Shown here one piece after another: positions 55,913 to 64,000 of a stretch of DNA of 64,000 bases. The notes under the pieces are model-generated. The model searched no databases. It was given only the letters and a program-made list of their open reading frames with translations, and was not told where the DNA came from. The position numbers and the translations under genes are program-made. The first letter of the stretch is position 1; every line of letters starts with the position of its first letter. Origin of the DNA: Bacillus sp. es.034 (lineage in GTDB: Bacteria; Bacillota; Bacilli; Bacillales; Bacillaceae_B); assembly GCF_002563655.1 (NCBI RefSeq), contig NZ_PDIY01000001.1:1643501-1707500 (forward strand), read 5' to 3'.

Positions 55913-56327
55913 GGGTGGAGCATAATAAAGGAGAAGGCACCTGCCTTACTGGTAATAATTTCATTAGAAATTTTTGTTTACCGTAAAGATATATGGGGAA
56001 TAAGTTTACACTGAGTAAACAAAACACGGATATTTTTTACAATGGTAGTATATTCAACCACCAAGGTGGGAATATATGGGCTGTTCACTTCTTGTTCAAA
56101 TATCCTTAACCCTTGTCAGCCAAGGCATCTGCACCGTATTTGGCGGCGTTTGTCGAATCCCCATGAAATATTTTTGATACATTTACCGCAAATTGTTATA
56201 CACATGAAATCAATTTTTGTTATAATACTCGTTGTTGATTCGATTGATTTACATTCGCTTAACAATCTCTTAATCAAATGATGCTAATAAATGCTATAAA
56301 TTAAATACAATAAAAAGGTGATGAAGT
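55913..56327. promoter_or_regulatory. Long upstream region of ltaS
   Basis: No gene in 415 bases. An inverted repeat GTTTAC/GTAAAC lies at 56004-56020, with a further TGTTTAC about 30 bases before it. An extended -10 promoter (TGTTATAAT, 56218-56226) lies about 100 bases before ltaS. No terminator was recognised after the ABC permease pair, so read-through into ltaS is possible. Confidence 0.45.
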
Positions 56328-58307
56328 ATGAACTTCTTTAAAAGACAGTTTGAAGATATGCGCACTGGGAAGTTATCGTTCTTCTTTACAGTCGTCGTAT
56401 TATTTTGGATCAAGACCTACGCAGTATATTTAGCCGAATTTAATCTCGGAATACAAAATGCGCTTCAGCATTTTCTTTTATTTCTTAACCCTTTAAGTTC
56501 AGCTCTCTTATTCTTTGCTCTCGCATTATTCTGGAAAGGCAAGGGGCGGTATATTGCATTCATCGTCATTAACTTCCTGATGTCCTTTGTCCTGTATGCG
56601 AACGTCGTGTACTATCGTTTCTTTAATGACTTCATTACAGTTCCGGTATTGCTTCAGGCTAAGACGAATAACGGACTTGGAGGAAGTGCACTGGAATTAT
56701 TGAGTCCTATCGATATCCTGTACTTCTCTGACCTGTTCATAATCATCGGACTGATGATCATGAAAAAAGTGAAACCACAGGAAAAATTACGCTTCCGTTC
56801 TGTATTCGCGGTCATGACATCAGCAGTCCTTGTGTTCTTACTGAACCTGGGCCTTGCTGAGATTGATCGTCCGGAACTATTGACACGAAGCTTTGACCGT
56901 AACTATCTTGTGAAGTATCTGGGTACTCACAACTTTACGATTTACGACGTGATCCAGAACTCTAAGACATCTGCCAAGCGTGCCCTGGCAGACAGCAATG
57001 AAGTATCAGAAGTAGAGAATTATGTAAAAGCAAATAAAGTGGATCCAAACCCCGAATATTTTGGTAAAGCAAAAGGGAAAAACGTCATTTATGTATCGAT
57101 GGAATCCCTCCAAAACTTTGTGATCGGGAAAGAAATCAACGGTCAAGAGGTAACACCATTCCTTAACTCATTAGTGGAAAAAGAAGATGCGATCTATTTC
57201 GATAATTTCTTCCACCAAACGGGGCAAGGGAAGACATCCGATGCCGAGTTCATCATGGAAAATGGATTATTCGGTTTACCGCAGGGTGCCGTCTACATGA
57301 CGAACGCCAACAATACGTTACAGTCAGCACCTGGAATCTTAAAAGGTGAAGGGTATACTTCAGCTGCGTTCCACGGAAACTATAAAACGTTCTGGAACCG
57401 TTCTGAAATGTATCGTACGATGGGATATGACGAATTCTACGATGCAACGTATTATGATATGAGTAATCCGGAAGAACAGCTTCCATATGGATTGAAGGAT
57501 AAGCCATTCTTCGAAGAGTCCATGCCGATGCTTGAAAAATTACCACAGCCGTTCTATACGAAATTCATTTCACTATCGAACCATTTCCCGTTCGATCGTC
57601 ATGAGAATGATACAGATTTCGAACCGGGTCAATTCGGCGATGGTGTAGTGAACCGTTATTTCCAAACGGCCAACTATATGGATTCCGCTTTGGAACAATT
57701 CTTTAATGATTTGAAAGAAAGTGGACTATATGATGATACCGTCATCGTCCTTTACGGGGATCACTATGGTATTTCTGAAAACCACAATAAAGCTATGGAA
57801 CAAGTCACAGGCGAAAAAATCACAGATTTCAAAAATGCACAGCTTCAACGTGTTCCTTTATTCATCATTGCTCCTGGGGTCGAGGGTGAAGTCAACCACA
57901 CATACGGTGGTCAAATAGACGTCCGTGAAACACTATTCAACCTTCTTGGTGTGGATAACAAGGACTTCATCAGTTTCGGTCAGGACTTACTGTCCAAAGA
58001 TCGCAAACAAATCGTACCTTTCCGTAATGGAGACGTCATCACACCTGAATACTCTGATATTAAAGGAGTATGTTATGATAACGAAACAGGTCAACCTGTA
58101 GAAGAAGGAAGCAACGCATGTGAAGAGGCGTCCAAAGAAGCCACGAAACGTCTCGAACTTTCAGATAAAGTAGTATATGAAGACTTACTTCGTTTCTACA
58201 AACCAGAAGGCTATAAACAAATCGACCGTTCGGATTATCAATATATAAATCCGAATCCGAAAAGCACAGAAAATCCTGAAGCGTCTCAAGAAGAGTCACA
58301 CGAGTAA
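56328..58307 (+). CDS. ltaS: Lipoteichoic acid synthase
   Basis: A 659-residue polyglycerolphosphate LTA synthase. Five N-terminal transmembrane segments (to about residue 175), then a signal-peptidase-type AxA site (ALA, 219-221) as in S. aureus LtaS, and an extracellular sulfatase-fold domain. Catalytic elements: Glu259 in VSMESLQNF, Thr303 in HQTGQGKTSD, and Asp/His in VLYGDHYG. The Ser/Glu-rich tail after about residue 640 is an extension. GGTGATG site. One of usually several paralogues in Bacillus. Confidence 0.92.
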   Translation: MNFFKRQFEDMRTGKLSFFFTVVVLFWIKTYAVYLAEFNLGIQNALQHFLLFLNPLSSALLFFALALFWKGKGRYIAFIVINFLMSFVLYANVVYYRFFNDFITVPVLLQAKTNNGLGGSALELLSPIDILYFSDLFIIIGLMIMKKVKPQEKLRFRSVFAVMTSAVLVFLLNLGLAEIDRPELLTRSFDRNYLVKYLGTHNFTIYDVIQNSKTSAKRALADSNEVSEVENYVKANKVDPNPEYFGKAKGKNVIYVSMESLQNFVIGKEINGQEVTPFLNSLVEKEDAIYFDNFFHQTGQGKTSDAEFIMENGLFGLPQGAVYMTNANNTLQSAPGILKGEGYTSAAFHGNYKTFWNRSEMYRTMGYDEFYDATYYDMSNPEEQLPYGLKDKPFFEESMPMLEKLPQPFYTKFISLSNHFPFDRHENDTDFEPGQFGDGVVNRYFQTANYMDSALEQFFNDLKESGLYDDTVIVLYGDHYGISENHNKAMEQVTGEKITDFKNAQLQRVPLFIIAPGVEGEVNHTYGGQIDVRETLFNLLGVDNKDFISFGQDLLSKDRKQIVPFRNGDVITPEYSDIKGVCYDNETGQPVEEGSNACEEASKEATKRLELSDKVVYEDLLRFYKPEGYKQIDRSDYQYINPNPKSTENPEASQEESHE

Positions 58308-58317
58308 TTCGGCAATA

Positions 58318-58363
58318 GTAAGCCAGTCCTTTCACCATGATGGTGAGGGGGCTGGCTTTTTTG
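58318..58363 (+). terminator. Terminator after ltaS
   Basis: AAGCCAGTCC...GGGGCTGGCTT stem, with inner TCACCAT/ATGGTGA pairing, then TTTTTTG. Confidence 0.85.
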
Positions 58364-58383
58364 TTGTGGGTAGGGGGTGTTCG

Positions 58384-58421
58384 TTCAGCTGCTGATTATG
58401 TGTTGAAAATCAGCAGCTGAA
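58384..58421. repeat. Perfect 14-bp inverted repeat upstream of fruR
   Basis: TTCAGCTGCTGATT (58384-58397) and AATCAGCAGCTGAA (58408-58421) with a ten-base loop. No T-run follows. The ends resemble those of the nested repeat at 18907-19038. Confidence 0.6.
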
Positions 58422-58450
58422 AAATAGAAGGAATTCAACTGGAGAAAACA

Positions 58451-58538
58451 TCGATTGCTCACTTTTGATTGAACTATGGTTGAATTTGATTGTTTTTGAT
58501 TAAAAATGATTGATTTTTGTAACCGTTATCATTATAAT
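58451..58538 (+). promoter_or_regulatory. fru operon promoter within TGATTG direct repeats
   Basis: TTGATT (58510-58515) and TATAAT (58533-58538) at 17-base spacing. Upstream and across the -35, variants of TTTGATTG occur about five times (near 58451, 58464, 58486, 58495, 58508). This is a likely binding array for the DeoR-family regulator encoded just downstream. Confidence 0.65.
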
Positions 58539-58573
58539 GAGGGTACAAACGATCGGAGAAAGTAGGAGAGACC

Positions 58574-59326
58574 ATGTTAACCGAGGAACGTCATCGAGTC
58601 ATTTTAGACTTATTGAAGGAGAAGGATGCGATCAAGATCCAGGATATCGTGGATGTAACGAATGCCTCAGAGTCAACGATTCGCAGGGACCTGACACAGC
58701 TTGAGCAGGAAAAATTCCTGAAAAGGGTCCATGGCGGAGCATCAAAGTTGCAAGGGAAACTGAAGGAATTGAGCGTTTCTGAAAAATCATCCAAAAGCCT
58801 TCATGAGAAACAGGTAATCGGCCGATACGCAGCCTCTCTGGTGGAAGAAGGGGATTGCGTCTATCTGGATGCCGGTACATCGACCTTGAGTCTGATCGAT
58901 TATCTTCCTGAAAAGGATATTGTCGTCGTTACGAATGGATTGACCCATGTGGAAGCCCTGCTTCAAAAAGGATTCAAAACCTATATGATCGGTGGGTACG
59001 TCAAGCCCGTTACGAGAGCGATGGTCGGTAGTGGGGCACTGGATTCCATCGGTCAATACCGGTTTGATAAAGCATTTATGGGGGCAAACGGAGTGCATGC
59101 GCAATATGGATTCACCACGCCTGATCCGGAAGAGGCTCAGGTGAAGCGCATGGCCATCGAGTTATCAAGAGAAGCCATATTTCTTGCCGACGATTCAAAA
59201 TTTGGTGAGATTGCTTTCAGTAAAATAGTGGATCTCGATAAAGCGATGATCATAACGAACACTTTGGATGAAGAGCATGATAAGGCAATGAAGAATCAAA
59301 CTACAATAAAGGTTGTGACAGCATGA
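58574..59326 (+). CDS. fruR: DeoR-family fructose operon repressor
   Basis: A 250-residue DeoR-type regulator: N-terminal helix-turn-helix (RHRVILDLLKEKDAIKIQDI; STIRRDLTQLE) and C-terminal sugar-phosphate sensor domain with DAGTSTLSLIDYL and FMGANGVH. First gene of fruR-fruK-fruA, overlapping fruK by four bases. Fructose-1-phosphate is the expected inducer (family knowledge). Confidence 0.92.
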   Translation: MLTEERHRVILDLLKEKDAIKIQDIVDVTNASESTIRRDLTQLEQEKFLKRVHGGASKLQGKLKELSVSEKSSKSLHEKQVIGRYAASLVEEGDCVYLDAGTSTLSLIDYLPEKDIVVVTNGLTHVEALLQKGFKTYMIGGYVKPVTRAMVGSGALDSIGQYRFDKAFMGANGVHAQYGFTTPDPEEAQVKRMAIELSREAIFLADDSKFGEIAFSKIVDLDKAMIITNTLDEEHDKAMKNQTTIKVVTA

Positions 59327-60234
59327 TATATACATTAACGCTGAATCCTTCTGTGGATTACATTATGGAACTGGATTCCTTTCAAAAAGGCGGTCTTAAC
59401 CGTAGCAGTGCAGAAACTGCCTTTCCAGGGGGGAAGGGGATCAATGTCTCCCGCGTTTTACACATATTGAACGTGGATAATGTGGCTCTTGGATTTGCAG
59501 GGGGATATACGGGGGAGTATATTAAACAATTTTTGAACCAAGAGGATATCAGGACAGAGTTTGTCGAGGTAATGGAAGCCTCTCGCATAAACGTCAAGGT
59601 GAAGGCGGATGATGAAACCGAAATTAACGGAAGCGGACCTTCCATTAAGGAAGAGCATATCCGGGAGCTGCTCGATCAAGTATCTTCCCTGACTGCAGAT
59701 GACATGATTGTGCTTGCAGGAAGCATACCTGGTTCGGTTCCGAAAACATTTTATCAGGAAATTGCCGCACAATGTCAAAAACAAGGGACGAAAGTGATCA
59801 TCGATGCTGAGAAAAAATTGATCGAACCCGTCCTGCCCTTAAAGCCATTCCTCATCAAGCCGAATCATCATGAACTTGGGGAAATGTTTGATGTAGAGAT
59901 CGACTCTATGGAAAAAGCGGTCCATTACGGAAAAAAACTTAAAGAAACAGGTGTTGAAAACGTCATGGTGTCCATGGCCGAAAAAGGTGCACTCCTGTTG
60001 ACTGAAGAAGAGGTATTTTATTCTTCTGTACCTAAGGGTGAATTGAAAAGCTCGGTCGGTGCAGGGGATTCAACGGTTGCCGGATTCCTAGCCGGCCTGT
60101 CGAGGGGATGGAGCGTGAAGGATTCGTTCCGCTTGGGTACTTCAGCCGGATCGGCGACTGCCTATTCGATTGGTCTCTGTTCATCTGAACACGTGGAACG
60201 ATTATTCGAAGACATTCAGATTACAAACATATAG
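59323..60234 (+). CDS. fruK: 1-Phosphofructokinase
   Basis: A 303-residue PfkB-family kinase converting fructose-1-P to fructose-1,6-bisphosphate. N-terminal TLNPSVDYIMEL, GGKGINVSRVLHIL, and the C-terminal SSVGAGDSTVAGFLAG with the catalytic Asp are intact. Starts within the fruR stop (ATGA) and ends 14 bases before fruA. Confidence 0.94.
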   Translation: MIYTLTLNPSVDYIMELDSFQKGGLNRSSAETAFPGGKGINVSRVLHILNVDNVALGFAGGYTGEYIKQFLNQEDIRTEFVEVMEASRINVKVKADDETEINGSGPSIKEEHIRELLDQVSSLTADDMIVLAGSIPGSVPKTFYQEIAAQCQKQGTKVIIDAEKKLIEPVLPLKPFLIKPNHHELGEMFDVEIDSMEKAVHYGKKLKETGVENVMVSMAEKGALLLTEEEVFYSSVPKGELKSSVGAGDSTVAGFLAGLSRGWSVKDSFRLGTSAGSATAYSIGLCSSEHVERLFEDIQITNI

Positions 60235-60248
60235 AGGGGGAAGTCAAA

Positions 60249-62120
60249 ATGAGAATAACGGAATTACTGACAAAGGATACGATTCAGCTTCATATATCTT
60301 CTCAATCGAAAAACGGAGTCATTGACGAGCTGGTATCCGTTTTGGATCAAAGCGGTAAATTGCAGAACCGTGATGAATTCAAGAAAGCGATCCTAAATCG
60401 GGAAGCACAGAGTACGACGGGGATCGGGGAAGGGATTGCGATTCCCCATGCGAAAACATCCGCTGTCAAAGCACCTGCGATTGCGTTCGGAAAATCAGAA
60501 GAAGGTGTTGATTATGAATCTCTTGATGGAGCACCAGCTCATCTTTTCTTCATGATTGCCGCGACTGAAGGAGCGAATCAGACCCATTTAGAAGCGCTCA
60601 GTCGCCTTTCGTCCATGCTGATGGATATGGACGTCCGGAAAGCACTGTTGAACGCAGGTACGAAAGAAGAGATATTGGAAATCATTAATGCCCATGATGG
60701 TGTGGAAGAAGAAGAGACACCGGCTGAAACGTCCGCTCCGGGCGGAAAAATCCTTGCCGTAACGGCTTGTCCTACCGGGATCGCTCATACGTATATGGCA
60801 GCCGACGCATTAAAGGCAAAGGCAAAAACGATGGATGTGAACCTGAAGGTAGAGACAAATGGTTCAGGAGGGGCAAAGAACGTCCTGACACAAGAGGACA
60901 TTGAAAGTGCCGTAGCCATTATTGTCGCAGCAGACACGAAAGTGGAAATGAACCGCTTCAAAGGAAAACACGTCATCGAAGTTCCTGTGGCGGAAGCGAT
61001 CAGACGTCCTGAAGAACTATTGAACCAAGCCATGAAAAAAGACGCCCCGGTATATAAAGGGGGAGAGCAGGGGAAAGATTCCGATAATGGCTCTGAGAAA
61101 AAGCAAAAATCGGGGTTCTATAAGCATCTCATGAATGGTGTATCCAACATGCTTCCATTCGTGGTAGGAGGAGGGATCCTGATTGCCATCTCCTTCTTAT
61201 TCGGCATTCAGTCAGCGAACCCTGATTCTCCGGAGTACAATGAGTTTGCGGCGATCTTGAATACGATCGGTGGAGGCAATGCCTTTTACCTGATGGTTCC
61301 GGTCCTTGCAGGATTCATTGCCATGAGTATTGCCGATAGACCGGGATTTGCCCCTGGTATGGTGGGCGGATTGATTGCGGCAACGGGTCAAAGTGGATTT
61401 TTAGGCGGAATCATTGCCGGTTTCTTAGCCGGTTATGTGGTACTTGGAATCAAGCGTTTAACGAAGAATTTCCCTCCAGCTCTGGAAGGAATCAAACCGG
61501 TACTCATTTATCCGTTACTTGGTATTTTCATTACAGGTGTGATCATGCTTCAATTCCTGGTTGAACCTCTGAGTGCACTCAATACAGGCATACAGAACTG
61601 GCTTGATGGTCTCGGAACAGGAAACTTGATATTGCTTGGGTTAATCCTGGGTGGAATGATGGCTGTCGACATGGGAGGTCCCATTAATAAAGCGGCCTTC
61701 ACGTTCGGTATCGCCATGATAGAAGGCGGGAACCTGGCTCCCCATGCGGCCATTATGGCGGGAGGAATGGTTCCTCCATTAGGACTTGCCATGGCTACGA
61801 CATTATTTAAGAAGAAGTTCAATGATAATGAGCGGAAAGCGGGTATTGCAGCTTACTTTATGGGCGCTTCCTTTATTACCGAAGGAGCGATTCCATTTGC
61901 AGCAGCGGATCCATTCCGTGTGATTCCTTCAATTGTGACGGGATCTGCGATTGCAGGGGCATTGACCATGTTCTTTGGGATCGGTTTACCTGCACCTCAT
62001 GGAGGATTGTTCGTCTTCCCTGTAGTGGAAGGAAATCCGTTCTTATATCTACTGGCGGTTCTGATCGGGTCCGTCATCACAGCGCTAATGGTAGGCTTCT
62101 TGAAGAAACCTGTAAAATAG
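60249..62120 (+). CDS. fruA: PTS fructose transporter EIIABC
   Basis: A 623-residue three-domain PTS protein. EIIA (about 1-145) has the phosphorylated His in GIAIPHAKT; EIIB (about 163-260) has the Cys in VTACPTGIAHTYMAADAL; EIIC (about 290-620) is membrane-embedded with GGLIAATGQSGFLGGIIAGF and DMGGPINKAAF. It imports fructose as fructose-1-phosphate for FruK. GAGGGGGAA ribosome site. Confidence 0.94.
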   Translation: MRITELLTKDTIQLHISSQSKNGVIDELVSVLDQSGKLQNRDEFKKAILNREAQSTTGIGEGIAIPHAKTSAVKAPAIAFGKSEEGVDYESLDGAPAHLFFMIAATEGANQTHLEALSRLSSMLMDMDVRKALLNAGTKEEILEIINAHDGVEEEETPAETSAPGGKILAVTACPTGIAHTYMAADALKAKAKTMDVNLKVETNGSGGAKNVLTQEDIESAVAIIVAADTKVEMNRFKGKHVIEVPVAEAIRRPEELLNQAMKKDAPVYKGGEQGKDSDNGSEKKQKSGFYKHLMNGVSNMLPFVVGGGILIAISFLFGIQSANPDSPEYNEFAAILNTIGGGNAFYLMVPVLAGFIAMSIADRPGFAPGMVGGLIAATGQSGFLGGIIAGFLAGYVVLGIKRLTKNFPPALEGIKPVLIYPLLGIFITGVIMLQFLVEPLSALNTGIQNWLDGLGTGNLILLGLILGGMMAVDMGGPINKAAFTFGIAMIEGGNLAPHAAIMAGGMVPPLGLAMATTLFKKKFNDNERKAGIAAYFMGASFITEGAIPFAAADPFRVIPSIVTGSAIAGALTMFFGIGLPAPHGGLFVFPVVEGNPFLYLLAVLIGSVITALMVGFLKKPVK

Positions 62121-62132
62121 AGCAGAACAAAT

Positions 62133-62164
62133 AAAAGAACGAGGGGATTTCCCCTCGTTCTTTC
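62133..62164. terminator. Terminator after fruA
   Basis: AAAGAACGAGGGGA/TCCCCTCGTTCTTT perfect stem; between convergent genes. Confidence 0.85.
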
Positions 62165-62170
62165 TTGCGC

Positions 62171-62863
62171 TTATAAACTCTCGATCTCTACATCCTTGAT
62201 TCCTTCTATTTCTGAAATGGTGTAGTAAATGTCTACCGTCTTTTTCCTGAAATCAACAATGATCTTTAATTCTAATAGATGGTGCTGATTCTTTAAGTCT
62301 TTGATCCGGATATTTTCAATGGTGATTTCTTCGGCTTTGATTTTTTCAATGATCGACTTGATCTCCTTCTTTTCAGCTATCGTGGCGCGAAGGGATAATT
62401 CTTTTTCCCTCAGGCGTTTTGGGCCTAAGTAAGTAATGACGACCGGGACCACTTCTACGGATACGATCAAAAGGATGACCCCTGCAGTTGCTTCGAAATA
62501 AAAGCCTGCGCCGACGGCTATCCCTATTCCTGCTGCCCCCCAAATCATCGCGGCAGTGGTCAAACCTGAGATACTATCGTTCCCTTTGCGCAGGATGACA
62601 CCTGCTCCGAGGAAGCCGATACCCGAAACAATCTGAGCCGCTAATCGAAGCGGGTCCATGGTAATATTCACTTTGTCCGATCCTTCAGAAAGATAGGCGG
62701 ATTCCATGGACACAATCGTCAACAAACAACTCACAATGCAAATGACAAGGGACGTCTTCAGTCCAACAGGCTTTCTCTTTAATTCCCTCTCGAGACCTAT
62801 GATCAATCCCAATACGGCTGAAACACCGAGTTTTAACAGGAATGTCGTATCTAATAGCTCCAT
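62171..62863 (-). CDS. MgtC/SapB family membrane protein
   Basis: A 230-residue protein: four to five N-terminal transmembrane segments with the family core LGLIIGLERELKRKPVGLKT and GIGFLGAGVILRKG, then an ACT-like C-terminal cytoplasmic domain (about 150-230). MgtC-type proteins are linked to magnesium limitation and ATP synthase control. The start at 62863 follows GGAGGGGGATGG; a longer frame adds an unlikely tail. Confidence 0.87.
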   Translation of the reverse strand: MELLDTTFLLKLGVSAVLGLIIGLERELKRKPVGLKTSLVICIVSCLLTIVSMESAYLSEGSDKVNITMDPLRLAAQIVSGIGFLGAGVILRKGNDSISGLTTAAMIWGAAGIGIAVGAGFYFEATAGVILLIVSVEVVPVVITYLGPKRLREKELSLRATIAEKKEIKSIIEKIKAEEITIENIRIKDLKNQHHLLELKIIVDFRKKTVDIYYTISEIEGIKDVEIESL

Positions 62864-62967
62864 CCATCCCCCTCCAATCCTTCCAGACTGCAAAAAAATT
62901 CATGTAGTAATTCAATTCGTCTGATTATAAAATAGAACAATGAACAACTTATATCAGGAGGTCTGTC

Positions 62968-63885
62968 ATGTCGGATGCGAAAGTAAATCCATACCTTATA
63001 CTTGCTATCGGAGTCATCTCCGTTTCTACCTCTGCTATCTTAGTGAAGGTATCGAGTGCGCCGTCAGGCATTTTGGCATTTTACCGGTTGTTTTTCACCG
63101 TTCTTTTAATGTCCCCGGTATTTTTCTTAAAGTATGTGAAGGAATTGAAACTTATTACTGTGAGAGATTGGATGTTTTCGATTTTAGCCGGGGTATTCCT
63201 GGCGTTTCATTTCATCCTTTGGTTTGAATCCTTACACTACACCTCCGTCGCGAGTTCCACGGTGCTTGTCACACTGCAACCGTTATTCGCTTTTATCGGT
63301 GCGTACCTTTTCTTTCAGGAGAAGTTAACGGCAAAGGCTTTATTATCCGCTGTCTTAGCCGTTGCCGGGAGCTTCATCATCAGCTGGGGGGACTTCCGGA
63401 TAAGCGGCAGCGCTCTGTGGGGAGATATTTTGGCTTTGATTGCATGCGCCCTTATTACGGGATACCTTTTATTCGGGCAGACAATCAGAAAGCGGCTGTC
63501 TCTAATGACCTATACGTACCTCGTTTATGTCATAAGCTCTATCGTCTTATTGTTCTATGTCCTGATCCGATCTGAAAGTCTGGGACCTTACCCGAAAGAA
63601 GATTGGATCTATTTCCTTCTTCTTGCGATCATCCCGACGCTACTCGGACATACACTGTTTAATTGGTCCCTAAAGTGGTTAAGTACCTCGACGATCTCCA
63701 TGGCCATACTCTTTGAACCAATCGGTGCATCTCTTCTCGCCTATTGGCTGTTAGGGGAAAAAGTGCTGATGACTCAGGTGCTGGGCGGCATGGTCATTAT
63801 GACCGGTGTCACTCTCTTCTTAATAGAAGAAAGAAAACTGAAAAAACTTACCCGAGCCAGTGAGGTGAAGACGGATGCATTATAG
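62968..63885 (+). CDS. EamA-family DMT transporter
   Basis: A 305-residue, ten-helix drug/metabolite transporter made of two EamA repeats (about residues 8-140 and 152-290). Conserved segments: ILAFYRLFFTVLLMSPVF, VLVTLQPLFAFIGAYLFFQE, and ILFEPIGASLLAYWLLGEKV. RBS CAGGAGG. It overlaps the following acetyltransferase gene by 11 bases. Substrate unknown. Confidence 0.87.
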   Translation: MSDAKVNPYLILAIGVISVSTSAILVKVSSAPSGILAFYRLFFTVLLMSPVFFLKYVKELKLITVRDWMFSILAGVFLAFHFILWFESLHYTSVASSTVLVTLQPLFAFIGAYLFFQEKLTAKALLSAVLAVAGSFIISWGDFRISGSALWGDILALIACALITGYLLFGQTIRKRLSLMTYTYLVYVISSIVLLFYVLIRSESLGPYPKEDWIYFLLLAIIPTLLGHTLFNWSLKWLSTSTISMAILFEPIGASLLAYWLLGEKVLMTQVLGGMVIMTGVTLFLIEERKLKKLTRASEVKTDAL

Positions 63886-64000
63886 GAAAGCAGAACTGAA
63901 AGACGCAGGAGGACTGGCATACGTCCATGTGTGTAGCTGGAGGACCACCTACCGGGGAATCGTTTCAAAAGATTACCTCGAGTCTTTATCCATAGTGGAA
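63875..64000 (+). CDS. GNAT acetyltransferase, 5' part cut by the window end
   Basis: The first 42 codons of an acetyltransferase-like frame: MHYRKAELKDAGGLAYVHV, then SWRTTYRGIVSKDYLESLS, which is the typical GNAT N-terminus. GAGGTGA nine bases upstream sets the start; it overlaps the EamA gene end, so the pair is probably coupled. The acetyl-CoA motif lies beyond the window. Confidence 0.7.
   Translation, partial: MHYRKAELKDAGGLAYVHVCSWRTTYRGIVSKDYLESLSIVE

Noticed and set aside
56042..56281. 79-codon frame upstream of ltaS
   Set aside because: No ribosome site and it covers the probable ltaS promoter.
1..64000. CRISPR arrays, prophage, insertion sequences or anti-phage defence genes
   Set aside because: No regularly spaced repeat array, transposase, integrase or phage structural gene was seen in the window.

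Overview
The window reads as chromosomal DNA of a low-to-mid GC Gram-positive, spore-forming Bacillaceae bacterium, probably close to Rossellomorea/Bacillus. The reasons are strong AGGAGG-type ribosome sites, GTG and TTG starts, TATAAT promoters, CcpA (cre) sites, sporulation genes (kapB, kapD, yuzC-like) and long stretches whose order matches the yui-yux-mrp-yuf-kap-yug region of Bacillus subtilis as I remember it. Species assignment is inference.

Layout. 0-5 kb: cobalamin-binding-like protein, yuiD, leucyl aminopeptidase pepA and the antiporter-like yuiF. 5-12 kb: yuzC-like gene, hotdog thioesterase yuxO, a DUF2188 stress-type protein, and the complete seven-gene mrpABCDEFG Na+/H+ antiporter operon on the minus strand. 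12-18 kb: yufK, the class A penicillin-binding protein gene pbpD, the MFS transporter yuxJ, kapD and kapB. 18-20 kb: a lipoprotein cyclophilin, a composite interspersed repeat and a Cu/Zn-SOD-like lipoprotein. 20-28 kb: patB, yugF, alaR-alaT, an XRE regulator, an SNF-family sodium symporter and yugI, ending with the remains of a MEDS-domain gene.

28-36 kb is a catabolic block lying between yugI and yuzA/yugJ: a cre-controlled aldehyde dehydrogenase with a DUF779 partner, then rocR, rocD, rocG (arginine/ornithine to glutamate to 2-oxoglutarate) and a second aldehyde dehydrogenase. The RocR-like regulator lacks the GAFTGA sigma-54 contact loop. 36-41 kb: yuzA, an iron alcohol dehydrogenase, pgi, yugN and the potassium channel gene yugO, followed by a GNAT acetyltransferase and an FMN-dependent lactate oxidase-type enzyme.

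42.9-46.4 kb is an AT-richer accessory segment. It holds a formylglycine-generating enzyme, a cytoplasmic Cys-type sulfatase that would be its substrate, LacI-type operator palindromes, a 16-codon stub of a LacI regulator and a decayed reading frame. It abuts a tRNA-Ala(GGC) gene. 46.6-53 kb is an N-acetylglucosamine regulon (nagAB facing nagP-nagR) with matching operator/promoter arrangements on both sides, plus a SIS-domain protein and a PfkB sugar kinase. 53-58 kb: HAD phosphatase, an orphan pair of oligopeptide-type ABC permeases and lipoteichoic acid synthase. 58-62 kb: fruR-fruK-fruA behind a promoter embedded in TGATTG repeats. The window ends with mgtC-like and EamA-family genes and the start of a GNAT gene.

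Most of the window is ordinary core chromosome. The parts most worth a second look are the sulfatase/FGE segment, the RocR-like regulator and rocD leader, the SOD-like protein missing a copper ligand, the MEDS gene remnant, and several short repeat families.
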